Assembly (NCBI RefSeq): GCF_003337355.1 | Contig: NZ_QPJW01000002.1 | Location: 291,537 to 355,536 of the forward strand | Direction: 5' to 3' | Length of the DNA: 64,000 nucleotides | From: Fontibacillus phaseoli | GTDB lineage: Bacteria; Bacillota; Bacilli; Paenibacillales; Paenibacillaceae | Part shown: piece by piece, positions 1 through 7,820 of the stretch | Layout: each line of letters opens with the position of its first letter | How positions within the stretch are numbered: position 1 is the first letter of the stretch | Translations under genes and position numbers: made by a program | Notes under the pieces: generated by a model | Told to the model about the DNA's origin: nothing | Databases searched by the model: none | The model's input: the letters and a program-made list of their open reading frames with translations, nothing else

Positions 1-25
1 TCACCAATTCGTCGCCCTTTGCCAT
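1..25 (-). CDS. Start of a small protein running off the left edge (YqzE-like?)
   Basis: Only the first eight codons are in the window, reading MAKGDELV from an ATG at 23-25. A strong Shine-Dalgarno site (AAGGAGGTGG on the minus strand, 33-42) sits eight bases upstream, so this is very probably a real gene start. The N-terminus resembles the short YqzE family proteins of Paenibacillus, but eight residues are too few to be sure. It is divergent from the amidase gene that begins at 194. Confidence 0.5.
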
Positions 26-193
26 GCTGTCGCCACCTCCTTCTCATGCATGCTTCTATTCCGTAGTGTGCACCTTTTCAGGTCATCATAAACAATCATC
101 ATGGAATGCATGTTTTGTGAAATAACGGCTCAACCTATGGACTAAAGATCAACGACAAACTGCAGCTTATGAAGCCGACAAAAGGGTGAGATC

Positions 194-898
194 ATGACAA
201 TCAAGACCTACCTCATACTGTTACTTTTCACGCTCACGGCTTTCCATGTATGGATCGCCCCCGTTGCCGCATCGGCCGATGGAAATGATAACGACCTCCG
301 TCACGCCTTCCCGGAGCCGGTCATTTTGATCGACGTGGGCCACGGCGGCATTGACGGGGGTACTTCTTTCGGCGATCTTCTGGAAAAAGACATCAATCTG
401 GCCGTAGGCCGCAGATTGTATATGATCCTGAGAAGCCACGGTTACAGGACGATCCTGAACCGTACCGGGGATTATACGCTTAGCGACGACAACCGCTGGC
501 TGAACAGCCGTTCCAGGCATATGCGGGATTTGGCCCAGCGCAAAGAACTGAGCGAGCAGGTGCCCGCCTCCATCGTTGTCAGCGTACATGTCAACTGGGG
601 TCGCAACAAGGCCAAAAGAGGCCCGCTCGTTCTTCATCAGGAAGAAGGGCGCAGCGCGGCGCTGGCGGGATCCATTCAACACGCCCTGGACGATTTGTAC
701 GATTTGCCCCGGACTACGCTGCCTGAATTGGGTAAACCTTTTTATTTGCTAAGGCACATCGACTCGCCTGCGGTCATCGTGGAAACCGGATTCATCAGTA
801 ATAGCGAAGACCGCGCCATGCTGATCAGCACGCGCGGTCAACAGAAAATCGCGGAAGCGATCTATGCTGGCATCGCCGAATATTTTACGGTAATGTAA
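194..898 (+). CDS. N-acetylmuramoyl-L-alanine amidase, Amidase_3 / CwlD type
   Basis: Exported zinc amidase predicted to cut the bond between N-acetylmuramic acid and the peptide stem of peptidoglycan. Residues 1-28 form a signal peptide or anchor. The catalytic domain covers about 42-232 and keeps the family zinc and catalytic residues: His50 in DVGHGG, Glu64 in LLEKD, His132 in SVHVN and the Glu of VIVETGF near 197. The 234-residue length fits CwlD, the germination amidase that makes muramic delta-lactam in spore cortex, but a vegetative role cannot be excluded. The ATG at 194 has AAGGGTGAG just upstream. It ends overlapping, tail to tail, the decayed deacetylase gene on the other strand. 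Confidence 0.9.
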   Translation: MTIKTYLILLLFTLTAFHVWIAPVAASADGNDNDLRHAFPEPVILIDVGHGGIDGGTSFGDLLEKDINLAVGRRLYMILRSHGYRTILNRTGDYTLSDDNRWLNSRSRHMRDLAQRKELSEQVPASIVVSVHVNWGRNKAKRGPLVLHQEEGRSAALAGSIQHALDDLYDLPRTTLPELGKPFYLLRHIDSPAVIVETGFISNSEDRAMLISTRGQQKIAEAIYAGIAEYFTVM

Positions 899-1775
899 CC
901 CCCCGCCCCGGTCCAACGCTGGGGCCTTCGTACGCCAATTCCGAGATTCCAATGAACTTGACCCCCTTGGCCTGGAACTCGGGAAGCGACTGCTTCAGCG
1001 TCGCAGCGGTTAATTTCCCGTTGATTCCGACATGGCCGATCGCAACGCATTGGCCTTTCTTGTCAAGGAACTCCTGCACCTTACGAAGTTGTCCGGCTAT
1101 GTGGCGCGAACTATGGACATCATCCAAGAAGATATCGTTGTACAGATTCGGCATCCCTTTCTTTTCGCTGATCTGCGCCGTAACCGACCGGTAGTTCGTT
1201 TTGCTGTCCACGAAAAGCAGTCCCCGCTCGCGGCAAACATCGAGGATCACGGCCATGATCCGCTCGTCCCCGGTGATTTTGGAGCCCATATGATTGTTGA
1301 TTCCCTTGGCATAGGGCACATTATCTATGGCCTTCTCGACAGCCGTGCGCACTTCTTCATCGCTCATCCGGGACAGAATCGCGCCTGGGCCCAGCCATTC
1401 GGGCTTGCCCTGCTTCGGCTCCATCGGAAGATGTAGCAACACGTCATGCCCTTACTCATGCGCCTTTTTCGCGTCTTCCTCCGTTGTAGGCAGAAAAGGC
1501 ATCACCGCAACCGTTAATTTTACCGGCATCTGCAGAATCTCCGCCGTCCCGCCCATCGAGTTACCCAAATCATCGATAATGATCGCCAGTCGCTGCTGTG
1601 ACTCCGCCGCCTGCTTGTCCTGAGCTTGATCCTCTTGCGGAATCGGCGTCAACACAGGCGCCGCTTCCGCCGCAGCCGACCCTGCGGCCGGATTCAACAA
1701 CAGCGACCCGAGCAGCAGACAGGCTAAGCTTCTTGCTTTCTTTTTAATGCATCGCATTTCATTCGCCTCTCTCAT
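885..1775 (-). pseudogene. Divergent polysaccharide deacetylase (YibQ / PF04748 type), broken by an in-frame TAA
   Basis: Reading from 1775 the protein has a signal peptide (about residues 1-35), a low-complexity linker and the family start RLAIIIDDLGNS. It runs to AHE and then meets TAA at 1452-1454. Translation continues in the same frame as GHDVLLHLPMEPK and on through YNDIFLDDVHS, IGHVG and GVKFIGIS to 885. Both halves are well conserved and no frame change is needed, so a single codon (probably AAA, GAA or CAA) has become TAA. The family belongs to the NodB-like carbohydrate esterase superfamily, with uncertain substrate. Either the gene is inactive or one base of the sequence is wrong. 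A GTG just after the stop could start a domain fragment, but it has no good ribosome binding site. Confidence 0.85.
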
Positions 1776-1794
1776 TTTGAATTCGCGGTCTTCT

Positions 1795-2334
1795 TCAAAT
1801 CAGGCTTTGCTTCCAATCGCTCCGCCGCGTCTTGTAAGTCCAGGCCAAATCCGCCAGAAACAGCAATAGCAAAGCAGGGCCTGCAATATTCCAGACCGAT
1901 TCCAACCCCGCATATACCCGCTCCATAAGCGGGTGAATATAATGGAGAAACCCTAGGGAAAGGATGCCCCAATAGAGCGAAAAACGAAGGCAAATATGCC
2001 CATGAAGCTGCCCGCGGTTATTGGAGTAATCCCACCACTGGCGTCCGAACAACGTCCGAAGCAAATACCCGCTGACATATTCCACCGCCGTCGGAACCGC
2101 CAGACATAACAATACAATCAGAAACGGATTTCGAGACTCGCCCAAAAAAAGCAGAAGCAGCAAAGGCGCAAAGCCGTACATCGGTTTGTATGGCCCTTTC
2201 ATGAACCCTTCTTTCCAAAACACTCCCGTTGTCCCAAGACTATATACGTTTTCCAGGATATAGCCGAACAGCGAATAGAGCAGAAAATAAAAAAGCGACT
2301 CCGCCACCAGCGTATCACCATGCCTTTCATCCAA
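1795..2334 (-). CDS. CmpB-like integral membrane protein (PF06541)
   Basis: A 179-residue hydrophobic protein with about five membrane segments. It carries the pattern typical of the family annotated as putative ABC transporter permease CmpB: FLLYSLFGYILENVYS near the start, then KGPYKPMYGFAPL, VEYVSGYLLRTLFG and WWDYSN. No ATPase or other transport partner lies nearby, so the transporter label is only the family name and the function is unknown. The ATG at 2334 has a weak upstream site. A GTG six codons in, preceded by GAAAGG, is a possible alternative start. It is surrounded by decayed genes but looks intact. Confidence 0.7.
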   Translation of the reverse strand: MDERHGDTLVAESLFYFLLYSLFGYILENVYSLGTTGVFWKEGFMKGPYKPMYGFAPLLLLLFLGESRNPFLIVLLCLAVPTAVEYVSGYLLRTLFGRQWWDYSNNRGQLHGHICLRFSLYWGILSLGFLHYIHPLMERVYAGLESVWNIAGPALLLLFLADLAWTYKTRRSDWKQSLI

Positions 2335-2402
2335 ATTATCCAGAATCGACCTTTTTATTATGACTGTCTCCGTACCGATTATGCGCGTAAGAAACCGGTT
2401 AA

Positions 2403-2866
2403 TCGATTTATGAAGTCAATGTCGCGGATTTCACCTTGGTGCTCGAAGAATTGACGAGAATCCTGATTCGATGGCCTGCCATTCAAAAGCTTAGTTTTAC
2501 CTCGTTATCCGTTTTGCACACTTTAACGTCCAAAAGCCCAATGCGCCTGACCGAACTAACGGCCACCGAAAGGTTACGCAGTCCGCCATTACCCAGTTGG
2601 TGACACGGCTTGAGCGGGACGGGTTTCTTGAACGCAGACCTGATCCGAAGGACGGCCGAGTCGTGTTGGTGCATTTTACCGCACTAGGCGTTCAAGTTAT
2701 CGAGTCCCGTCGCAATGATCGTATGGCGCAGCTTTCCAAAATTATGGATGGACTAAACCCGGAGGAAAAACCGTCCATCGCCTCAGCTATTCCCGCCATG
2801 CGGCATTTGGCGAAATTGGGCAACGATTCAAGGCCTGCCAAATCTCCGCATTCGCATTCCCGTTGA
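2403..2866 (+). pseudogene. MarR-family transcription regulator, frameshifted
   Basis: From 2597 the frame reads MVTRLERDGFLERRPDPKDGR, the wing of a MarR winged helix with its usual DxR. The preceding helices are in another frame: VLEELTRILIRW, then LSVLHTLTSKSPMRLTELTATER, ending near 2571. Joining the halves needs one extra base in the AAAGGTTACG stretch at about 2568-2577, giving the expected RVTQSAITQLVTRLERDG. A second lesion near the start is likely, because the first frame has no start codon after its upstream stop at about 2400. MarR proteins are small dimeric repressors that often respond to toxic compounds. This copy cannot make a full protein as read. Confidence 0.8.
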
Positions 2867-2930
2867 TTGCGGGTCGCGAGTCTATCATCATCAACCAAAT
2901 TGAACGTTCATAGTACAAGGAGGAACCAAT

Positions 2931-3158
2931 ATGACTACAGCTCCTTTCGCACTGGAACCAAGTCCGATCCATCTATCGGACGAACTGCTTACCGATCTGT
3001 AAATCCGCCTGAAAGCGACCCGATAGCCTCTCGACACCGGAAACGACGACTGGTTTTACGGCGTAAACCGGAACTATCTGCAGGAACTCGTCGTCTACTG
3101 GATCAATCGGTACGACTGGCGCAAGGCCGAGCAAGCGTTGCTTCAAAATGAGATTCAA
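2931..3158 (+). pseudogene. Epoxide hydrolase N-terminal domain remnant
   Basis: A good ribosome binding site (AAGGAGGA, 2917-2923) precedes an ATG at 2931. The frame gives HLSDELLTDL, a TAA at 3000-3002, IRLKATR, a TAG at 3024-3026, then DDWFYGVNRNYLQELVVYW and YDWRKAEQALL. This is the N-terminal domain of microsomal-type epoxide hydrolases (family pattern: LRxRLxxTR...W.YG....YL.ELv.YW...YDWR..E..LN). Only that domain is left; the alpha/beta-hydrolase domain with the active site is missing. It follows the MarR remnant in the same direction, so the two were probably a regulator and its target gene. Confidence 0.75.
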
Positions 3159-3163
3159 CGACA

Positions 3164-3275
3164 AAAAGCTCCCGAATCGTCACAGGGACAAATTCGGGAG
3201 CTTCTTCGTTTGTAAATCCAATGCGGTCGAGAGGACTCGAACCTCCACAGGGGGGGTTAGCCTACACGGACCTGA
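3164..3275 (-). repeat. tRNA-Leu 3'-half remnant plus terminator hairpin (copy A)
   Basis: Bases 3222-3275 match the 3' part of the intact tRNA-Leu at 59565-59649 from the discriminator base to the anticodon loop, with a 2-base insertion and one substitution. The match stops there and the tRNA 5' half is absent. Left of it, 3164-3204 forms a stem-loop (AAGCTCCCGAAT pairing with ATTCGGGAGCTT) in the place of the tRNA terminator. Ending in the anticodon loop is what integration by a tyrosine recombinase at a tRNA gene leaves. No functional tRNA can come from this copy. Confidence 0.8.
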
Positions 3276-3365
3276 TCCAAGCGTCGCAAGGGTTTCCGGT
3301 AAAGGTTCAGCCGGTTTTGTTGTAACTTTCACATTGTTGGACAAAGGCATTAATGAAGAAAATGG

Positions 3366-4166
3366 TTATACTAATCGCCTGCTCTTTTTGTCGTATATCA
3401 CAACGGTTACAATTGAAACAAATACAATCACAGCATTTGCGGCAATGGTTCCTGCCCAAGTCATAGTCATGGTTCCAAAGATAGGGGATGCCGCATTGAA
3501 CATGGTGTGGAATAATACACACAAGAACACACGGCCTTTTCCCGATATTTTGTAGATTGCCCCGTTGAAAAACCGAAATGCCATGAGTTGAACTGCAAAC
3601 ATCCAAAAGTTAATAAGTCCCTCTCCGTGATTCGTCCCCGGAATGAAGAAGAGAGGGATATGCCATAAAATCCAAAGGATTCCGACAAAAACGGAAGATA
3701 AAACAAAACCATATTTTTTGTCAAGCTCAGGCTGCAATATGTACATCCAACCGGCTTCCTCCAAGCCACCGATCATAAGATTCCCGGGCAGGGCAAGGAA
3801 GAATGCATAAAATGGAAGAACCATTTCCGTACGGCCTGAAACTGCAATATGTATCAAAAAATACAGTGCAAGCCCTGCAACAACGAACAAATAAAGAGAT
3901 ATATTATTTTTGGCGTAAAAAACAGTTTTCAACCATTCCTTAAAATCTGCTATTTTGTTATTTTTCTTCAAAACGATATATGAGGCAATAGCGGGCGACA
4001 AAATATAGATTGCAAAAGGAATATTCATTCCAAATTGCTGTAACGAGTGAACCCAATTGTGAACCGAATATCCGAATGGCCCAAGAGCAATCAAAGCACC
4101 TGACACAAGATAGGCTATGCCAAATGTAAGAACCGTAAATTGAACTATGATTTTTTTGTCTCTCAT
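3366..4166 (-). CDS. CPBP-family intramembrane metalloprotease-like protein
   Basis: A 266-residue protein with about seven to eight membrane helices, of the CPBP (CAAX protease / bacteriocin-processing) family. Motif 1 is visible as GGLEEAGWMYILQPEL and motif 2 as WILWHIPLFFIPG, followed by a later conserved His-Asn region (LFHTMFNAAS). In the family the two Glu and the His residues build the active site, and motif 1 normally reads EExxxR. Here the Arg position is Met, so activity is uncertain. Members mature peptides or give self-immunity to bacteriocins. The gene is AT-rich compared with its neighbours and lies between two tRNA-Leu remnants, which suggests it came with a mobile element. 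Confidence 0.85.
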   Translation of the reverse strand: MRDKKIIVQFTVLTFGIAYLVSGALIALGPFGYSVHNWVHSLQQFGMNIPFAIYILSPAIASYIVLKKNNKIADFKEWLKTVFYAKNNISLYLFVVAGLALYFLIHIAVSGRTEMVLPFYAFFLALPGNLMIGGLEEAGWMYILQPELDKKYGFVLSSVFVGILWILWHIPLFFIPGTNHGEGLINFWMFAVQLMAFRFFNGAIYKISGKGRVFLCVLFHTMFNAASPIFGTMTMTWAGTIAANAVIVFVSIVTVVIYDKKSRRLV

Positions 4167-4249
4167 GATTTCTTCACCTCACAGTTTGAAGTATACATAA
4201 AGTTTTACGGTTGACACTTTGACTTTTATCACCTAGTGTTTGCTTTCTG

Positions 4250-4480
4250 CCATTTCAAAGTTGTGCCAGCTTGCTTTTTGCCAAGGGTGTCAACTTAAAG
4301 AAAATTCAGGCATGGTTGGGACATAGCCACTATTCTACGACCGCCAACATTTATGTACTTCTTGAATACATCTCAAAGCTTTCTTCGGCTCAAGTCATGA
4401 GCAATACCATGCAAATTCCGGGTACGCAAAAAGCTCTTGAATTTCCGCTAGAGGAAACTCAAGAGCTCATTCATTGTTAA
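4250..4480 (+). pseudogene. Tyrosine recombinase (phage-type integrase), C-terminal fragment
   Basis: The frame reads CASLLFAKGVNLKKIQAWLGH, then STTANIYV, SSAQVMSN and ends ETQELIHC at 4480. This is the end of a phage-type integrase: the WLGHS...TT box and the nucleophile Tyr of TANIYV are present. The R-H-x-x-R part and the whole N-terminal half are missing; CPBP lies immediately upstream on the other strand. The last codons overlap a terminator hairpin and stop six bases before tRNA-Leu remnant B, as expected for an integrase gene beside its attachment site. Confidence 0.85.
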
Positions 4481-4537
4481 ATTGATACGGTCGAGAGGAC
4501 TCGAACCTCCACGGGGGAGGGCCCACACGGGCCTGAA
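4430..4537 (-). repeat. tRNA-Leu 3'-half remnant plus terminator (copy B), candidate attachment site
   Basis: About 108 bases here match 59509-59617 at roughly 87-90 per cent by eye. The match covers the terminator hairpin (4430-4468), the linker TTCATTGTTAAATTGAT and the tRNA-Leu 3' half from the discriminator position to the anticodon loop. It ends at CCTGAA, one base from where copy A ends. It has lost some pairing (GATACGG for GATGCGG, and a changed variable arm), so it is a decayed copy. It is in direct orientation with the intact tRNA gene 55 kb away. Confidence 0.85.
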
Positions 4538-4840
4538 TCGCGTATGCGGTTGGGAACCAAGCAAAAATTAAGACAATCGAGAACAGAATTGTCAAAAGCC
4601 TTGCGAAATCAGGATTTTCGGCAGTTTTTTCGCCAAGCGTCGCAAAGGATTCCCGGCGATTCCATATATTGCGGCCAATTTTGGACGTTAAAGAGAATTT
4701 GGAGAGAACGACGAAAAAATCAGCCCACTCTCCGCCGTTCCACGCCCCGCATTTCAACTCAGGCTGCTTGAACCAACAGGCATAACGAGTAATTCAGCAC
4801 CTTTAGGCATGCCGTAAGTGATCACGAAATCCCTTGTTCA
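4538..4840. other. Non-coding stretch beside copy B
   Basis: No gene is recognised here. Bases 4634-4657 (CCAAGCGTCGCAAAGGATTC) resemble 3278-3300 next to copy A (CCAAGCGTCGCAAGGGTTTC), so the two remnants share flanking sequence absent beside the intact tRNA-Leu. An open frame over 4467-4757 on the minus strand runs through the tRNA remnant and looks spurious. Confidence 0.5.
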
Positions 4841-6454
4841 TCATTTCAGCTGTCTATCTTTCATCGCAGGCTCAAAGTACTCAAAATAATCGAAGTCAGC
4901 CGGTTTTCGAAAGCCGGTCAGGTCCTGACAGCATAGACCGACGAAAGCCCCCGTAAACCAGCCCTCATCGCATGCCTCATCGGATAGCGTACTGGCATCC
5001 AGAACTGGTCCGATGTTTTGGAACGCATACTCTCCTTCCACGGAATAGGCGAATTGCAGCTTGTCATGATCAACCTCAACGCGCAGCCATATCCGATCAG
5101 CGCTATCCGACAAAGAAACGTATCCGATTGGAGTTGCGTAATGGTTATTGATGGAGGACAAGATGCTGATACAGCGTCCTAAATCTTCATCATGCGTAAC
5201 GTGTAAGTAATAATAATTATGCGTATCGTACAGACAAATCAGGCCGGCCATTTGCTTAAAACTCGTCGGTTCGAATTCGAGGCAGGTGCTCGCCGTAAAT
5301 TTAAACTCTTGCCAGCGCCTTGCGACAAGGCTCTGTCGGTACTTTGAGCCGAGTCCTTCCCTTCCGTAAAGCCGGAGATACCCTTTTCGCTCCGTCAGGG
5401 AATAAAACGTGTGGTCGAGCGGAATGCGCAACGACTGGAAATGGATATCCAGCCTATCGTGGTCGAAATCGTCCCGGGTCGGCCGGCCCGGAAACGGATG
5501 AGGTGGAAGATCGGGCCCTTTCACCTCCGCATCCGGCAGCACAGTGCCGTTCGCCAGGCGGAGCCAGCCGTCCTCGGTCCATTCCACCTTTTGAATCGCT
5601 GTTTCACGGCCCAGCGTATATTTGCGGTCGCCCTTTTCCGTCCGGTTCTCCAGCGCTCTCCCGCAAAGATGAACCATATACCACTCTCCGTTCTGTGTCT
5701 CGACAAGATCGCCATGCCCCGCTTTCTGCAATAGCAGATCGGGATGATTTCTTGCCGTCATCAGCGAATTGCCGGGATACGCTTCGTAAGGGCCGAACAA
5801 ATTTTTGGATCTTAACATGGACTGGCCATGCCCTTCGCCCGTCCCCGTATCCGCCGCGAACAAATAATAATAGCCGTTTCGCTTATAGATGTGCGGGCCT
5901 TCCAGAAAAATATCGTTGCTCGCATAGATGGTCACGGCGTCCCCAATCATGCGCCGTTCCTTCTCCGAGTATTCCTGAATAACCAGATGTCCCTTGTACC
6001 GCTTGGTTACCCGGTGATCCGTGACCATGCTGACGATATACTTGCGTCCGTCGTCATGGAAAAGCGAGGGGTCAAACCCATAACTGTTCAGAAAAACCGG
6101 TTCCGACCATTCCCCGCGGATATCCGTCGCCGTCACCAGGTAGTTGGGGGTATCGTACATTTTGACATAGAAAGAATTAACGACGGTGTAGACCAGATAA
6201 TAAATGCCATCGTGATAAGTCAGGCATGGGGCCCAAACCCCTTGCGAGGCGCCGACACCCCGAAGATCCAACTGTGTTAGGCGGTTCAGCGGCCGGTTAA
6301 TCAGTTCCCAGTGCACCAGATCTCTGGAATGATGAATTTGCACGCCGGGAAACCATTCAAACGTGGAAGTGGCGATATAGTAATCGTCATCCACCCGGAT
6401 GATGGACGGATCGGGATTAAATCCTCTCAATATCGGATTTTTAATCGTGTTCAA
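4841..6454 (-). CDS. GH43 beta-xylosidase / alpha-arabinofuranosidase (GH43_11-like)
   Basis: A 537-residue cytoplasmic enzyme with no signal peptide, predicted to remove xylose or arabinose from the ends of imported oligosaccharides. The five-bladed propeller covers about 1-320. Asp15 (GFNPDPSI) fits the general base, Asp128 (GFDPSLF) the pKa modulator and Glu185 (FLEGPHIY) the acid. These spacings match the well-known 538-residue Selenomonas-type beta-xylosidases, as does the C-terminal beta-sandwich (about 325-530, with RQSLVARRWQEF). The start is a TTG at 6454 with AAGGGGG upstream. It is the last gene of the promoter-distal pair GH88-GH43, with a 40-base gap. Confidence 0.9.
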   Translation of the reverse strand: MNTIKNPILRGFNPDPSIIRVDDDYYIATSTFEWFPGVQIHHSRDLVHWELINRPLNRLTQLDLRGVGASQGVWAPCLTYHDGIYYLVYTVVNSFYVKMYDTPNYLVTATDIRGEWSEPVFLNSYGFDPSLFHDDGRKYIVSMVTDHRVTKRYKGHLVIQEYSEKERRMIGDAVTIYASNDIFLEGPHIYKRNGYYYLFAADTGTGEGHGQSMLRSKNLFGPYEAYPGNSLMTARNHPDLLLQKAGHGDLVETQNGEWYMVHLCGRALENRTEKGDRKYTLGRETAIQKVEWTEDGWLRLANGTVLPDAEVKGPDLPPHPFPGRPTRDDFDHDRLDIHFQSLRIPLDHTFYSLTERKGYLRLYGREGLGSKYRQSLVARRWQEFKFTASTCLEFEPTSFKQMAGLICLYDTHNYYYLHVTHDEDLGRCISILSSINNHYATPIGYVSLSDSADRIWLRVEVDHDKLQFAYSVEGEYAFQNIGPVLDASTLSDEACDEGWFTGAFVGLCCQDLTGFRKPADFDYFEYFEPAMKDRQLK

Positions 6455-6494
6455 AACGTTGCCCCCTTAGATCTTCAAGCCTACGCTCCGGCGG

Positions 6495-7649
6495 CTACCA
6501 CAAATAAAGATCGTTGCCTTTCAGCTTGAAGAGCGCTTCCATAAAATAATAATCGCCATATATAATCGCGTGATGATGCGTCTTGCTGTGATAAGCACCT
6601 GTGCCGTAAAGCAGAATGTGATCGGTATCCGGAGACCAATCGATACGCGATTCGTCCAGCGTTCTGAGCAGCTTAAGTGCCGCCGTTGCATACGAGCGGC
6701 TTTCATGTCCGCCGACAGATTTGGCGATTTCGATGAGCCCGCATGACGCTATGGCTGCAGCCGTATCATCCGCCAGCCTTGGTTCCTCTGGCTGCCGGAA
6801 ATCGACCGGGATGATGCCGTCCTCCGGAATATTGGCCATAAAATAATGCGCAACCCGCTTGGCCGTCTGCAAATACTCTTCCTTTCCGGTATGAATATAG
6901 CTCATCATAAAGCCGTAAAGCGCCCACGTCTGCCCGCGCGTCCAGGAAGACCCTTCCCCATATCCCTGTCCACCGTGCGAGCGAACCACTCCCCCGTTAA
7001 AAGGGTCGAATTCGACGATATGGTTGACGGATCCGTCAGGACGGACAAAGGCCGACATGGACGTATCCGCGTGTTTCATTGCGATTTGCTTGAAGCGAGG
7101 ATCCCCCGTTTCTTCCGTCGCCCAGTAGAGAAGCGGGATGTTGAGCATGCAGTCGATGATCGCCCAGCCGCGCGTGTCGCCTTCCTCCAGATCGTTCCAG
7201 GCCCGAATGAAGCCCCCCGCCAAATTGAAGCGTCCCGCCAAAAGGTTTGCGGCATGGAGCGCACGCTTCCGGGATTCCGGATTGCTTGTTACTTTGCAAT
7301 TCGCGACGCTGGTTGGTAGCCACATAAACCCGACATCATGATGCAACCCGTAAAATTCCTCAAAGCACCGGTCCAGCTTCGCTTCGGAAATTTGAGCGAT
7401 TTCCTTGTATTTTTCGTTGCCGGTTTCATGAAACATGAGCCACATCATGCCCCCCCAGAAACCGTTAGTCCACCAGTTGATGCCGTCAGCCTCGCTGCTT
7501 GAAGGATTATCCAAGGATTTGTCGTCATGCACCCCGTTCACGGTCGTATAAGGAATTTTGTTCCGGGAGCGCTCGCTGACCGCGTCAATCTTGGCCGTCG
7601 CTTTGGCGATGACGCCATCCAGCCATTGTAGTTCCATAGCGTTTAACAA
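6495..7649 (-). CDS. GH88 unsaturated glucuronyl hydrolase
   Basis: A 384-residue (alpha/alpha)6-barrel enzyme that hydrates the 4,5-double bond left on the non-reducing uronic acid by polysaccharide lyases, releasing the unsaturated uronate. Asp105 in HHDVGFMWL and Asp166 in IIDCMLN lie 61 residues apart, as do the two catalytic Asp residues of the Bacillus enzyme. GEGSSWTRGQTWALYGF is also typical. No signal peptide is present, so it acts in the cytoplasm on imported oligosaccharides. The start is a TTG at 7649 after GGCGGGA; an ATG four codons later is possible. Its presence is the clearest sign that the island's substrate contains uronic acid and is cut by a lyase. Confidence 0.93.
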   Translation of the reverse strand: MLNAMELQWLDGVIAKATAKIDAVSERSRNKIPYTTVNGVHDDKSLDNPSSSEADGINWWTNGFWGGMMWLMFHETGNEKYKEIAQISEAKLDRCFEEFYGLHHDVGFMWLPTSVANCKVTSNPESRKRALHAANLLAGRFNLAGGFIRAWNDLEEGDTRGWAIIDCMLNIPLLYWATEETGDPRFKQIAMKHADTSMSAFVRPDGSVNHIVEFDPFNGGVVRSHGGQGYGEGSSWTRGQTWALYGFMMSYIHTGKEEYLQTAKRVAHYFMANIPEDGIIPVDFRQPEEPRLADDTAAAIASCGLIEIAKSVGGHESRSYATAALKLLRTLDESRIDWSPDTDHILLYGTGAYHSKTHHHAIIYGDYYFMEALFKLKGNDLYLW

Positions 7650-7715
7650 GAAATGTTCCCGCCTTTCATCGGGTATTTGCTCAAACGGTATCCAATTTTC
7701 CCGCTTGATAAAAGC

Positions 7716-7755
7716 GTATCATTGTGATTTTGTTTATGAAATGAAGTTTTTTAAG
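7716..7755 (-). promoter_or_regulatory. Promoter with A-tract element upstream of GH88-GH43
   Basis: The element CTTAAAAAACTT lies at 7744-7755 on the minus strand. A -10-like TGATAC lies 22 bases downstream (7716-7721), and no good -35 hexamer is visible. The same 12-base element occurs before four other transcription units of this island, so it may be the operator of a YesN-type activator. Confidence 0.5.
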
Positions 7756-7820
7756 CCGTAGATGCGGTGATTATAGAACTTGTCAGCTGCCTTCCTTTTC
7801 TTCAGCCACCCATTTCGTAT

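Noticed and set aside
3148..3555. 135-codon plus-strand frame
   Set aside because: It crosses the epoxide hydrolase tail, tRNA remnant A and the end of the CPBP gene on the other strand; composite and spurious.
4467..4757. 96-codon minus-strand frame beside copy B
   Set aside because: It reads straight through the tRNA-Leu remnant, so it is not a real gene even though similar frames may recur at other tRNA-Leu sites.
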